Of a stretch of 64,000 bases of DNA, positions 38,802-52,945 are shown piece by piece (the stretch's first letter is position 1; each line of letters begins with the position of its first letter). This DNA comes from Cladorhizidae sp. MBARI D1340-BT2 (taxonomy: Eukaryota > Porifera > Demospongiae > Poecilosclerida > Cladorhizidae): assembly GCA_028752905.1 (NCBI GenBank), contig JAQNBH010000011.1, forward strand, positions 30,688,017-30,752,016, in the 5' to 3' direction. The notes under the pieces were generated by a model. It searched no databases, was not told where the DNA came from, and saw only the letters and a list, made by a program, of their open reading frames with translations. The translations under genes and the position numbers were made by a program.

Positions 38802-39654
38802 CTGCCCTAATTAACAAGACCAAAGTCCCAGATTTTGTCAACTGATAGAGAAGGCCCTTATCTGCAACATGTCAACAGATTATCAATAAATGTAGTGGTT
38901 TTTCACTGGCAGGCCACCGCTTTGGCAACTGGAAAAGGCCAGGAAAGATCGCAAACCTTACCACTTCAAATCACCATAACTTGCTAATACTTAGAGTACT
39001 CAAAATTTTGGCACGTACAAAAGACAGATAATTAGAAGGGCTATCCGGTAATATAAATATTATCTTTTTTGGGTAAAGTATAGCAAAGTTATGAGCTTTA
39101 CGGCAAAATAACAAGATTTTGGGGGGGGAAATGAGAAACATATAGACCAAATTAGGGCAAATATCAAGATAGAGAACACATAATGAAACCTATCATTCGA
39201 ATCATATCAAGTCCATTACAGTGAAATGTGCAGAATATTATGGATGTTTGATATCAACAGAGAGCACAGGGAGAGACCTATCTTAATAGAGCATCAAGAT
39301 AGAGAACACATAGAGAAACCTATCTTGTGATTCTATGTATGCAGAATATACGGATGTTTGGTATCAAGAGAGAGAACAGAGAGAGGCCTACCTTTAGAGC
39401 TATATATCAAGTCTATTCAGTGAAGTGTGGAGAATCTATGAAGCTAACATGTTTAGCTCAAGATAGAGAACACTGAGAGATACCTATCTTGCAAGTCCAT
39501 TACAGTGAAGTGTGCAGAATATATGGATGTTTGGTATCAAGAGAGAGCACTTAGAGAGTCCTATCTTAATAGCTATACATCAAGTCTATTCAGTGAAGTG
39601 TGGATAATCTACGAAGCTAACATGTTTAGCATCAAGTAAGAGTACAATTCATAA
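38802..39654 (+). repeat. Satellite unit M45, A-S, 853 bp
   Basis: A core with aaaaggcc (CpG lost) and ataaatatt, shared with M47 and M50 only. Confidence 0.96.
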
Positions 39655-40561
39655 CTGCCCTAATTAACAAGACCAAAGTCCCAGATTTTGTCAACTGATA
39701 GAGAAGGCCCTTATCTGCAACATGTCAACAGATTATCAATAAATGTAGTGGTTTTTCACTGGCAGGCCACCGCTTTGGCAACTGGAAAACGCCAGGAAAG
39801 ATCGCAAACCTTACCACTTCAAATCGCCATAACTTGCTAATATTTAGAGTACTAAAAATTTTGGCACGTACAAAAGACAGATAATTAGAAGGGCTATCCG
39901 ATGATATAAAAATTATCTTTTTTGGGTAAAGTGTAGAAAAGTTATGAGCTTTACGGCAAAATAACAAGATTTTGGGGGGAAAATGAGAAACATATAGACC
40001 AAATTAGGGTAAATATCAAGATAGAGAACACATAATGAAACCTATCATTCGAATCATATCAAGTCCATTACAGTGAAATGTGCAGAATATTATGGATGTT
40101 TGATATCAACAGAGAGCACAGGGAGAGACCTATCTTAATAGCTATATATCAAGTTTATACAGTGAAGTGTGGAGAATCTATGAAGCTAACCTGTTTAGCA
40201 TCAAGTTAGAGAACACATGGAGAAACCTATCTTGTGATTCGATGTATGCAGAATATACGGATGTTTGGTATCAAGAGAGAGAACAGAGAGAGGCCTACCT
40301 TTAGAGCTATATATCAAGTCTATTCAGTGAAGTGTGGAGAATCTATGAAGCTAACATGTTTAGCTCAAGATAGAGAACACTGAGAGATACCTATCTTGCA
40401 AGTCCATTACAGTGAAGTGTGCAGAATATATGGATGTTTGGTATCAAGAGAGAGCACTTAGAGAGTCCTATCTTAATAGCTATACATCAAGTCTATTCAG
40501 TGAAGTGTGGATAATCTACGAAGCTAACATGTTTAGCATCAAGTAAGAGTACAATTCATAA
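39655..40561 (+). repeat. Satellite unit M46, C-L1', 907 bp
   Basis: Matches M44 at all diagnostic sites. Confidence 0.96.
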
Positions 40562-41414
40562 CTGCCCTAATTAACAAGACCAAAGTCCCAGATTTTGTCA
40601 ACTGATAGAGAAGGCCCTTATCTGCAACATGTCAACAGATTATCAATAAATGTAGTGGTTTTTCACTGGCAGGCCACCGCTTTGGCAACTGGAAAAGGCC
40701 AGGAAAGATCGCAAACCTTACCACTTCAAATCACCATAACTTGCTAATACTTAGAGTACTCAAAATTTTGGCACGTACAAAAGACAGATAATTAGAAGGG
40801 CTATCCGGTAATATAAATATTATCTTTTTTGGGTAAAGTATAGCAAAGTTATGAGCTTTACGGCAAAATAACAAGATTTTGGGGGGGGAAATGAGAAACA
40901 TATAGACCAAATTAGGGCAAATATCAAGATAGAGAACACATAATGAAACCTATCATTCGAATCATATCAAGTCCATTACAGTGAAATGTGCAGAATATTA
41001 TGGATGTTTGATATCAACAGAGAGCACAGGGAGAGACCTATCTTAATAGAGCATCAAGATAGAGAACACATAGAGAAACCTATCTTGTGATTCTATGTAT
41101 GCAGAATATACGGATGTTTGGTATCAAGAGAGAGAACAGAGAGAGGCCTACCTTTAGAGCTATATATCAAGTCTATTCAGTGAAGTGTGGAGAATCTATG
41201 AAGCTAACATGTTTAGCTCAAGATAGAGAACACTGAGAGATACCTATCTTGCAAGTCCATTACAGTGAAGTGTGCAGAATATATGGATGTTTGGTATCAA
41301 GAGAGAGCACTTAGAGAGTCCTATCTTAATAGCTATACATCAAGTCTATTCAGTGAAGTGTGGATAATCTACGAAGCTAACATGTTTAGCATCAAGTAAG
41401 AGTACAATTCATAA
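40562..41414 (+). repeat. Satellite unit M47, A-S, 853 bp
   Basis: Matches M45 at all diagnostic sites. Confidence 0.96.
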
Positions 41415-42321
41415 CTGCCCTAATTAACAAGACCAAAGTCCCAGATTTTGTCAACTGATAGAGAAGGCCCTTATCTGCAACATGTCAACAGATTATCAAT
41501 AAATGTAGTGGTTTTTCACTGGCAGGCCACCGCTTTGGCAACTGGAAAACGCCAGGAAAGATCGCAAACCTTACCACTTCAAATCGCCATAACTTGCTAA
41601 TATTTAGAGTACTAAAAATTTTGGCACGTACAAAAGACAGATAATTAGAAGGGCTATCCGATGATATAAAAATTATCTTTTTTGGGTAAAGTGTAGAAAA
41701 GTTATGAGCTTTACGGCAAAATAACAAGATTTTGGGGGGAAAATGAGAAACATATAGACCAAATTAGGGTAAATATCAAGATAGAGAACACATAATGAAA
41801 CCTATCATTCGAATCATATCAAGTCCATTACAGTGAAATGTGCAGAATATTATGGATGTTTGATATCAACAGAGAGCACAGGGAGAGACCTATCTTAATA
41901 GCTATATATCAAGTTTATACAGTGAAGTGTGGAGAATCTATGAAGCTAACCTGTTTAGCATCAAGTTAGAGAACACATGGAGAAACCTATCTTGTGATTC
42001 GATGTATGCAGAATATACGGATGTTTGGTATCAAGAGAGAGAACAGAGAGAGGCCTACCTTTAGAGCTATATATCAAGTCTATTCAGTGAAGTGTGGAGA
42101 ATCTATGAAGCTAACATGTTTAGCTCAAGATAGAGAACACTGAGAGATACCTATCTTGCAAGTCCATTACAGTGAAGTGTGCAGAATATATGGATATTTG
42201 GTATCAAGAGAGAGCACTTAGAGAGTCCTATCTTAATAGCTATACATCAAGTCTATTCAGTGAAGTGTGGATAATCTACGAAGCTAACATGTTTAGCATC
42301 AAGTAAGAGTACAATTCATAA
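41415..42321 (+). repeat. Satellite unit M48, C-L1', 907 bp
   Basis: Extra C unit breaking the 1760-bp alternation; private ggatatttgg near 42193. Confidence 0.96.
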
Positions 42322-43228
42322 CTGCCCTAATTAACAAGACCAAAGTCCCAGATTTTGTCAACTGATAGAGAAGGCCCTTATCTGCAACATGTCAACAGAT
42401 TATCAATAAATGTAGTGGTTTTTCACTGGCAGGCCACCGCTTTGGCAACTGGAAAACGCCAGGAAAGATCGCAAACCTTACCACTTCAAATCGCCATAAC
42501 TTGCTAATATTTAGAGTACTAAAAATTTTGGCACGTACAAAAGACAGATAATTAGAAGGGCTATCCGATGATATAAAAATTATCTTTTTTGGGTAAAGTG
42601 TAGAAAAGTTATGAGCTTTACGGCAAAATAACAAGATTTTGGGGGGAAAATGAGAAACATATAGACCAAATTAGGGTAAATATCAAGATAGAGAACACAT
42701 AATGAAACCTATCATTCGAATCATATCAAGTCCATTACAGTGAAATGTGCAGAATATTATGGATGTTTGATATCAACAGAGAGCACAGGGAGAGACCTAT
42801 CTTAATAGCTATATATCAAGTTTATACAGTGAAGTGTGGAGAATCTATGAAGCTAACCTGTTTAGCATCAAGTTAGAGAACACATGGAGAAACCTATCTT
42901 GTGATTCGATGTATGCAGAATATACGGATGTTTGGTATCAAGAGAGAGAACAGAGAGAGGCCTACCTTTAGAGCTATATATCAAGTCTATTCAGTGAAGT
43001 GTGGAGAATCTATGAAGCTAACATGTTTAGCTCAAGATAGAGAACACTGAGAGATACCTATCTTGCAAGTCCATTACAGTGAAGTGTGCAGAATATATGG
43101 ATGTTTGGTATCAAGAGAGAGCACTTAGAGAGTCCTATCTTAATAGCTATACATCAAGTCTATTCAGTGAAGTGTGGATAATCTACGAAGCTAACATGTT
43201 TAGCATCAAGTAAGAGTACAATTCATAA
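42322..43228 (+). repeat. Satellite unit M49, C-L1', 907 bp
   Basis: Matches M46. Last unit with gtactaaaaatt. Confidence 0.96.
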
Positions 43229-44081
43229 CTGCCCTAATTAACAAGACCAAAGTCCCAGATTTTGTCAACTGATAGAGAAGGCCCTTATCTGCAACATGTC
43301 AACAGATTATCAATAAATGTAGTGGTTTTTCACTGGCAGGCCACCGCTTTGGCAACTGGAAAAGGCCAGGAAAGATCGCAAACCTTACCACTTCAAATCA
43401 CCATAACTTGCTAATACTTAGAGTACTCAAAATTTTGGCACGTACAAAAGACAGATAATTAGAAGGGCTATCCGGTAATATAAATATTATCTTTTTTGGG
43501 TAAAGTATAGCAAAGTTATGAGCTTTACGGCAAAATAACAAGATTTTGGGGGGGGAAATGAGAAACATATAGACCAAATTAGGGCAAATATCAAGATAGA
43601 GAACACATAATGAAACCTATCATTCGAATCATATCAAGTCCATTACAGTGAAATGTGCAGAATATTATGGATGTTTGATATCAACAGAGAGCACAGGGAG
43701 AGACCTATCTTAATAGAGCATCAAGATAGAGAACACATAGAGAAACCTATCTTGTGATTCTATGTATGCAGAATATACGGATGTTTGGTATCAAGAGAGA
43801 GAACAGAGAGAGGCCTACCTTTAGAGCTATATATCAAGTCTATTCAGTGAAGTGTGGAGAATCTATGAAGCTAACATGTTTAGCTCAAGATAGAGAACAC
43901 TGAGAGATACCTATCTTGCAAGTCCATTACAGTGAAGTGTGCAGAATATATGGATGTTTGGTATCAAGAGAGAGCACTTAGAGAGTCCTATCTTAATAGC
44001 TATACATCAAGTCTATTCAGTGAAGTGTGGATAATCTACGAAGCTAACATGTTTAGCATCAAGTAAGAGTACAATTCATAA
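43229..44081 (+). repeat. Satellite unit M50, A-S, 853 bp
   Basis: Third copy of the aaaaggcc/ataaatatt A unit. Confidence 0.96.
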
Positions 44082-44993
44082 CTGCCCTAATTAACAAGAC
44101 CAAAGTCCCAGATTTTGTCAACTGATAGAGAAGGCCCTTATCTGCACCATGTCAACAGATTATCAATAAATGTAGTGGTTTTTCACTGGCAGGCCACCGC
44201 TTTGGCAACTGGAAAACGCCAGGAAAGATCGCAAACCTTACCACTTGAAATCACCATAACTTGCTAATACTTAGAGTACTCAAAATTTTGGCACGTACAA
44301 AAGACAGATAATTATAAGGGCTATCCGGTGATATAAAAATTATCTTTTTTGGGTAAAGTGTAGAAAAGTTATGAGCTTTACGGCAAAATAACAAGATTTT
44401 TGGGGGGAAAATGAGAAACATAATTATAGACCAAATTAGGGCAAATATCAAGATAGAGAACACATAATGAAACCTATCATTCGAATCATATCAAGTCCAT
44501 TACAGTGAAATGTGCAGAATATTATGGATGTTTGATATCAACAGAGAGCACAGGGAGAGACCTATCTTAATAGCTATATATCAAGTTTATACAGTGAAGT
44601 GTGGAGAATCTATGAAGCTAACCTGTTTAGCATCAAGTTAGAGAACACATGGAGAAACCTATCTTGTGATTCGATGTATGCAGAATATACGGATGTTTGG
44701 TATCAAGAGAGAGAACAGAGAGAGGCCTACCTTTAGAGCTATATATCAAGTCTATTCAGTGAAGTGTGGAGAATCTATGAAGCTAACATGTTTAGCTCAA
44801 GATAGAGAACACTGAGAGATACCTATCTTGCAAGTCCATTACAGTGAAGTGTGCAGAATATATGGATGTTTGGTATCAAGAGAGAGCACTTAGAGAGTCC
44901 TATCTTAATAGCTATACATCAAGTCTATTCAGTGAAGTGTGGATAATCTACGAAGCTAACATGTTTAGCATCAAGTAAGAGTACAATTCATAA
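44082..44993 (+). repeat. Satellite unit M51, B-L1', 912 bp
   Basis: B core with L1' junction; private attataagggc near 44313. Confidence 0.96.
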
Positions 44994-45846
44994 CTGCCCT
45001 AATTAACAAGACCAAAGTCCCAGATTTTGTCAACTGATAGAGAAGGCCCTTATCTGCAACATGTCAACAGATTATCAATAAATGTAGTGGTTTTTCACTG
45101 GCAGGCCACCGCTTTGGCAACTGGAAAACGCCAGGAAAGATCGCAAACCTTACCATTTCAAATCACCATAACTTGCTAATACTTAGAGTACTCAAAATTT
45201 TGGCACGTACAAAAGATAGATAATTAGAAGGGCTATCCGGTGATATAACAATTATCTTTTTTGGGTAAAGTATAGCAAAGTTATGAGCTTTACGGCAAAA
45301 TAACAAGATTTTTTGGGGGGAAATGAGAAACATATAGACCAAATTAGGGCAAATATCAAGATAGAGAACACATAATGAAACCTATCATTCGAATCATATC
45401 AAGTCCATTACAGTGAAATGTGCAGAATATTATGGATGTTTGATATCAACAGAGAGCACAGGGAGAGACCTATCTTAATAGAGCATCAAGATAGAGAACA
45501 CATAGAGAAACCTATCTTGTGATTCTATGTATGCAGAATATACGGATGTTTGGTATCAAGAGAGAGAACAGAGAGAGGCCTACCTTTAGAGCTATATATC
45601 AAGTCTATTCAGTGAAGTGTGGAGAATCTACGAAGCTAACATGTTTAGCTCAAGATAGAGAACACTGAGAGATACCTATCTTGCAAGTCCATTACAGTGA
45701 AGTGTGCAGAATATATGGATGTTTGGTATCAAGAGAGAGCACTTAGAGAGTCCTATCTTAATAGCTATACATCAAGTCTATTCAGTGAAGTGTGGATAAT
45801 CTACGAAGCTAACATGTTTAGCATCAAGTAAGAGTACAATTCATAA
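44994..45846 (+). repeat. Satellite unit M52, A-S, 853 bp
   Basis: First unit with catttcaaat and aagatagat; private ataacaatt; T6 G6 A3 tract. Confidence 0.96.
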
Positions 45847-46699
45847 CTGCCCTAATTAACAAGACCAAAGTCCCAGATTTTGTCAACTGATAGAGAAGGC
45901 CCTTATCTGCAACATGTCAACAGATTATCAATAAATGTAGTGGTTTTTCACTGGCAGGCCACCGCTTTGGCAACTGGAAAACGCCAGGAAAGATCGCAAA
46001 CCTTACCACTTCAAATCACCATAACTTGCTAATACTTAGAGTACTCAAAATTTTGGCACGTACAAAAGACAGATAATTAGAAGGGCTATCCGGTAATATA
46101 AAAATTATCTTTTTTGGGTAAAGTATAGCAAAGTTATGAGCTTTACGGCAAAATAACAAGATTTTTGGGGGGGAAATGAGAAACATATAGACCAAATTAG
46201 GGCAAATATCAAGATAGAGAACACATAATGAAACCTATCATTCGAATCATATCAAGTCCATTACAGTGAAATGTGCAGAATATTATGGATGTTTGATATC
46301 AACAGAGAGCACAGGGAGAGACCTATCTTAATAGAGCATCAAGATAGAGAACACATAGAGAAACCTATCTTGTGATTCTATGTATGCAGAATATACGGAT
46401 GTTTGGTATCAAGAGAGAGAACAGAGAGAGGCCTACCTTTAGAGCTATATATCAAGTATATTCAGTGAAGTGTGGAGAATCTATGAAGCTAACATGTTTA
46501 GCTCAAGATAGAGAACACTGAGAGATACCTATCTTGCAAGTCCATTACAGTGAAGTGTGCAGAATATATGGATGTTTGGTATCAAGAGAGAGCACTTAGA
46601 GAGTCCTATCTTAATAGCTATACATCAAGTCTATTCAGTGAAGTGTGGATAATCTACGAAGCTAACATGTTTAGCATCAAGTAAGAGTACAATTCATAA
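45847..46699 (+). repeat. Satellite unit M53, A-S, 853 bp
   Basis: A core with ccggtaat; caagtatattc in the fourth sub-repeat. Confidence 0.96.
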
Positions 46700-47611
46700 C
46701 TGCCCTAATTAACAAGACCAAAGTCCCAGATTTTGTCAACTGATAGAGAAGGCCCTTATCTGCACCATGTCAACAGATTATCAATAAATGTAGTGGTTTT
46801 TCACTGGCAGGCCACCGCTTTGGCAACTGGAAAACGCCAGGAAAGATCGCAAACCTTACCACTTGAAATCATCATAACTTGCTAATACTTAGAGTACTCA
46901 AAATTTTGGCACGTACAAAAGACAGATAATTAGAAGGGCTATCCGGTGATATAAAAATTATCTTTTTTGGGTAAAGTGTAGAAAAGTTATGAGCTTAACG
47001 GCAAAATAACAAGATTTTTGGGGGGGAAATGAGAAACATAATTATAGACCAAATTAGGGCAAATATCAAGATAGAGAACACATAATGAAACCTATCATTC
47101 GAATCATATCAAGTCCATTACAGTGAAATGTGCAGAATATTATGGATGTTTGATATCAACAGAGAGCACAGGGAGAGACCTATCTTAATAGCTATATATC
47201 AAGTTTATACAGTGAAGTGTGGAGAATCTATGAAGCTAACCTGTTTAGCATCAAGTTAGAGAACACATGGAGAAACCTATCTTGTGATTCGATGTATGCA
47301 GAATATACGGATGTTTGGTATCAAGAGAGAGAACAGAGAGAGGCCTACCTTTAGAGCTATATATCAAGTCTATTCAGTGAAGTGTGGAGAATCTATGAAG
47401 CTAACATGTTTAGCTCAAGATAGAGAACACTGAGAGATACCTATCTTGCAAGTCCATTACAGTGAAGTGTGCAGAATATATGGATGTTTGGTATCAAGAG
47501 AGAGCACTTAGAGAGTCCTATCTTAATAGCTATACATCAAGTCTATTCAGTGAAGTGTGGATAATCTACGAAGCTAACATGTTTAGAATCAAGTAAGAGT
47601 ACAATTCATAA
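46700..47611 (+). repeat. Satellite unit M54, B-L1', 912 bp
   Basis: B core with atcatcat and private gagcttaacgg (T to A at 46997), which puts a stop in the minus-strand frame open in other B units. Ends with tttagaatc. Confidence 0.96.
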
Positions 47612-48464
47612 CTGCCCTAATTAACAAGACCAAAGTCCCAGATTTTGTCAACTGATAGAGAAGGCCCTTATCTGCAACATGTCAACAGATTATCAATAAA
47701 TGTAGTGGTTTTTCACTGGCAGGCCACCGCTTTGGCAACTGGAAAACGCCAGGAAAGATCGCAAACCTTACCATTTCAAATCACCATAACTTGCTAATAC
47801 TTAGAGTACTCAAAATTTTGGCACGTACAAAAGATAGATAATTAGAAGGGCTATCCGATGATATAAAAATTATCTTTTTTGGGTAAAGTATAGCAAAGTT
47901 ATGAGCTTTACGGCAAAATAACAAGATTTTTGGGGGGGAAATGAGAAACATATAGACCAAATTAGGGCAAATATCAAGATAGAGAACACATAATGAAACC
48001 TATCGTTCGAATCATATCAAGTCCAAAACAGTGAAATGTGCAGAATATTATGGATGTTTGATATCAACAGAGAGCACAGGGAGAGACCTATCTTAATAGA
48101 CCATCAAGATAGAGAACACATAGAGAAACCTATCTTGTGATTCTATGTATGCAGAATATACGGATGTTTGGTATCAAGAGAGAGAACAGAGAGAGGCCTA
48201 CCTTTAGAGCTATATATCAAGTCTATTCAGTGAAGTGTGGAGAATCTACGAAGCTAACATGTTTAGCTCAAGATAGAGAACACTGAGAGATACCTATCTT
48301 GCAAGTCCATTACAGTGAAGTGTGCAGAATATATGGATGTTTGGTATCAAGAGAGAGCACTTAGAGAGTCCTATCTTAATAGCTATACATCAAGTATATT
48401 CAGTGAAGTGTGGATAATCTACGAAGCTAACATGTTTAGCATCAAGTAAGAGTACAATTCATAA
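47612..48464 (+). repeat. Satellite unit M55, A/C chimera with S, 853 bp
   Basis: catttcaaat, aagatagat, ccgatgat, then agtatag. Also cgttcgaatc, gtccaaaacag and agaccatcaag. Sister of M60. Confidence 0.95.
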
Positions 48465-49371
48465 CTGCCCTAATTAACAAGACCAAAGTCCCAGATTTTG
48501 TCAACTGATAGAGAAGGCCCTTATCTGCAACATGTCAACAGATTATCAATAAATGTAGTGGTTTTTCACTGGCAGGCCACCGCTTTGGCAACTGGAAAAC
48601 GCCAGGAAAGATCGCAAACCTTACCACTTCAAATCACCATAACTTGCTAATATTTAGAGTACTCAAAATTTTGGCACGTACAAAAGACAGATAATTAGAA
48701 GGGCTATCCGATGATATAAATATTATCTTTTTTGGGTAAAGTGTAGAAAAGTTATGAGCTTTACGGCAAAATAACAAGATTTTGGGGGGAAAATGAGAAA
48801 CATATAGACCAAATTAGGGTAAATATCAAGATAGAGAACACATAATGAAACCTATCATTCGAATCATATCAAGTCCATTACAGTGAAGTGTGCAGAATAT
48901 TATGGATGTTTGATATCAACAGAGAGCACAGGGAAAGACCTATCTTAATAGCTATATATCAAGTTTATACAGTGAAGTGTGGAGAATCTATGAAGCTAAC
49001 CTGTATAGCATCAAGATAGAGAACACATGGAGAAACCTATCTTGTGATTCTATGTATGCAGAATATACGGATGTTTGGTATCAAGAGAGAGAACAGAGAG
49101 AGGCCTACCTTTAGAGCTATATATCAAGTCTATTCAGTGAAGTGTGGAGAATCTACGAAGCTAACATGTTTAGCTCAAGATAGAGAACACTGAGAGATAC
49201 CTATCTTGCAAGTCCATTACAGTGAAGTGTGCAGAATATATGGATGTTTGGTATCAAGAGAGAGCACTTAGAGAGTCCTATCTTAATAGCTATACATCAA
49301 GTCTATTCAGTGAAGTGTGGATAATCTACGAAGCTAACATGTTTAGCATCAAGTAAGAGTACAATTCATAA
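48465..49371 (+). repeat. Satellite unit M56, C-L2, 907 bp
   Basis: C core with atcaccat and ataaatatt, the local form of C up to M62. Confidence 0.96.
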
Positions 49372-50278
49372 CTGCCCTAATTAACAAGACCAAAGTCCCA
49401 GATTTTGTCAACTGATAGAGAAGGCCCTTATCTGCAACATGTCAACAGATTATCAATAAATGTAGTGGTTTTTCACTGGCAGGCCACCGCTTTGGCAACT
49501 GGAAAACGCCAGGAAAGATCGCAAACCTTACCACTTCAAATCACCATAACTTGCTAATATTTAGAGTACTCAAAATTTTGGCACGTACAAAAGACAGATA
49601 ATTAGAAGGGCTATCCGATGATATAAATATTATCTTTTTTGGGTAAAGTGTAGAAAAGTTATGAGCTTTACGGCAAAATAACAAGATTTTGGGGGGAAAA
49701 TGAGAAACATATAGACCAAATTAGGGTAAATATCAAGATAGAGAACACATAATGAAACCTATCATTCGAATCATATCAAGTCCATTACAGTGAAGTGTGC
49801 AGAATATTATGGATGTTTGATATCAACAGAGAGCACAGGGAAAGACCTATCTTAATAGCTATATATCAAGTTTATACAGTGAAGTGTGGAGAATCTATGA
49901 AGCTAACCTGTATAGCATCAAGATAGAGAACACATGGAGAAACCTATCTTGTGATTCGATGTATGCAGAATATACGGATGTTTGGTATCAAGAGAGAGAA
50001 CAGAGAGAGGCCTACCTTTAGAGCTATATATCAAGTCTATTCAGTGAAGTGTGGAGAATCTATGAAGCTAACATGTTTAGCTCAAGATAGAGAACACTGA
50101 GAGATACCTATCTTGCAAGTCCATTACAGTGAAGTGTGCAGAATATATGGATGTTTGGTATCAAGAGAGAGCACTTAGAGAGTCCTATCTTAATAGCTAT
50201 ACATCAAGTCTATTCAGTGAAGTGTGGATAATCTACGAAGCTAACATGTTTAGAATCAAGTAAGAGTACAATTCATAA
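49372..50278 (+). repeat. Satellite unit M57, C-L2 mosaic, 907 bp
   Basis: ctgtatagc (L2) followed by gattcgatg (L1); ends with tttagaatc. Confidence 0.95.
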
Positions 50279-51185
50279 CTGCCCTAATTAACAAGACCAA
50301 AGTCCCAGATTTTGTCAACTGATAGAGAAGGCCCTTATCTGCAACATGTCAACAGATTATCAATAAATGTAGTGGTTTTTCACTGGCAGGCCACCGCTTT
50401 GGCAACTGGAAAACGCCAGGAAAGATCGCAAACCTTACCATTTCAAATCACCATAACTTGCTAATACTTAGAGTACTCAAAATTTTGGCACGTACAAAAG
50501 ACAGATAATTAGAAGGGCTATCCGATGATATAAATATTATCTTTTTTGGGTAAAGTGTAGAAAAGTTATGAGCTTTACAGCAAAATAACAAGATTTTGGG
50601 GGGAAAATGAGAAACATATAGACCAAATTAGGGTAAATATCAAGATAGAGAACACATAATGAAACCTATCATTCGAATCATATCAAGTCCATTACAGTGA
50701 AGTGTGCAGAATATTATGGATGTTTGATATCAACAGAGAGCACAGGGAAAGACCTATCTTAATAGCTATATATCAAGTTTATACAGTGAAGTGTGGAGAA
50801 TCTATGAAGCTAACCTGTATAGCATCAAGATAGAGAACACATGGAGAAACCTATCTTGTGATTCTATGTATGCAGAATATACGGATGTTTGGTATCAAGA
50901 GAGAGAACAGAGAGAGGCCTACCTTTAGAGCTATATATCAAGTCTATTCAGTGAAGTGTGGAGAATCTACGAAGCTAACATGTTTAGCTCAAGATAGAGA
51001 ACACTGAGAGATACCTATCTTGCAAGTCCATTACAGTGAAGTGTGCAGAATATATGGATGTTTGGTATCAAGAGAGAGCACTTAGAGAGTCCTATCTTAA
51101 TAGCTATACATCAAGTCTATTCAGTGAAGTGTGGATAATCTACGAAGCTAACATGTTTAGCATCAAGTAAGAGTACAATTCATAA
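50279..51185 (+). repeat. Satellite unit M58, A/C chimera with L2, 907 bp
   Basis: Starts with catttcaaat and aatactt, then C from ccgatgat onward. Private ctttacagc removes a CpG at 50579. Confidence 0.95.
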
Positions 51186-52092
51186 CTGCCCTAATTAACA
51201 AGACCAAAGTCCCAGATTTTGTCAACTGATAGAGAAGGCCCTTATCTGCAACATGTCAACAGATTATCAATAAATGTAGTGGTTTTTCACTGGCAGGCCA
51301 CCGCTTTGGCAACTGGAAAACGCCAGGAAAGATCGCAAACCTTACCACTTCAAATCACCATAACTTGCTAATATTTAGAGTACTCAAAATTTTGGCACGT
51401 ACAAAAGACAGATAATTAGAAGGGCTATCCGATGATATAAATATTATCTTTTTTGGGTAAAGTGTAGAAAAGTTATGAGCTTTACGGCAAAATAACAAGA
51501 TTTTGGGGGGAAAATGAGAAACATATAGACCAAATTAGGGTAAATATCAAGATAGAGAACACATAATGAAACCTATCATTCGAATCATATCAAGTCCATT
51601 ACAGTGAAGTGTGCAGAATATTATGGATGTTTGATATCAACAGAGAGCACAGGGAAAGACCTATCTTAATAGCTATATATCAAGTTTATACAGTGAAGTG
51701 TGGAGAATCTATGAAGCTAACCTGTATAGCATCAAGATAGAGAACACATGGAGAAACCTATCTTGTGATTCGATGTATGCAGAATATACGGATGTTTGGT
51801 ATCAAGAGAGAGAACAGAGAGAGGCCTACCTTTAGAGCTATATATCAAGTCTATTCAGTGAAGTGTGGAGAATCTATGAAGCTAACATGTTTAGCTCAAG
51901 ATAGAGAACACTGAGAGATACCTATCTTGCAAGTCCATTACAGTGAAGTGTGCAGAATATATGGATGTTTGGTATCAAGAGAGAGCACTTAGAGAGTCCT
52001 ATCTTAATAGCTATACATCAAGTCTATTCAGTGAAGTGTGGATAATCTACGAAGCTAACATGTTTAGAATCAAGTAAGAGTACAATTCATAA
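51186..52092 (+). repeat. Satellite unit M59, C-L2 mosaic, 907 bp
   Basis: Repeats M57: ctgtatagc, gattcgatg, tttagaatc. Confidence 0.95.
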
Positions 52093-52945
52093 CTGCCCTA
52101 ATTAACAAGACCAAAGTCCCAGATTTTGTCAACTGATAGAGAAGGCCCTTATCTGCAACATGTCAACAGATTATCAATAAATGTAGTGGTTTTTCACTGG
52201 CAGGCCACCGCTTTGGCAACTGGAAAACGCCAGGAAAGATCGCAAACCTTACCATTTCAAATCACCATAACTTGCTAATACTTAGAGTACTCAAAATTTT
52301 GGCACGTACAAAAGATAGATAATTAGAAGGGCTATCCGATGATATAAAAATTATCTTTTTTGGGTAAAGTATAGCAAAGTTATGAGCTTTACGGCAAAAT
52401 AACAAGATTTTTGGGGGGAAAATGAGAAACATATAGACCAAATTAGGGCAAATATCAAGATAGAGAACACATAATGAAACCTATCGTTCGAATCATATCA
52501 AGTCCAAAACAGTGAAATGTGCAGAATATTATGGATGTTTGATATCAACAGAGAGCACAGGGAGAGACCTATCTTAATAGACCATCAAGATAGAGAACAC
52601 ATAGAGAAACCTATCTTGTGATTCTATGTATGCAGAATATACGGATGTTTGGTATCAAGAGAGAGAACAGAGAGAGGCCTACCTTTAGAGCTATATATCA
52701 AGTCTATTCAGTGAAGTGTGGAGAATCTACGAAGCTAACATGTTTAGCTCAAGATAGAGAACACTGAGAGATACCTATCTTGCAAGTCCATTACAGTGAA
52801 GTGTGCAGAATATATGGATGTTTGGTATCAAGAGAGAGCACTTAGAGAGTCCTATCTTAATAGCTATACATCAAGTATATTCAGTGAAGTGTGGATAATC
52901 TACGAAGCTAACATGTTTAGCATCAAGTAAGAGTACAATTCATAA
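52093..52945 (+). repeat. Satellite unit M60, A/C chimera with S, 853 bp
   Basis: Repeats M55 with all its rare variants; T5 G6 A4 tract instead of T5 G7 A3. Confidence 0.95.

Larger units (their letters stand above)
37895..41414 (+). repeat. Higher-order repeat: 1760-bp C-L1'/A-S dimer, two copies plus a third nearby
   Basis: M44+M45 and M46+M47 repeat at 1760 bp. The A units share aaaaggcc and ataaatatt; the C units share gtactaaaaatt and atcaagttagag. M49+M50 (42322-44081) is a third copy, separated from the pair by the single unit M48. Confidence 0.88.
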
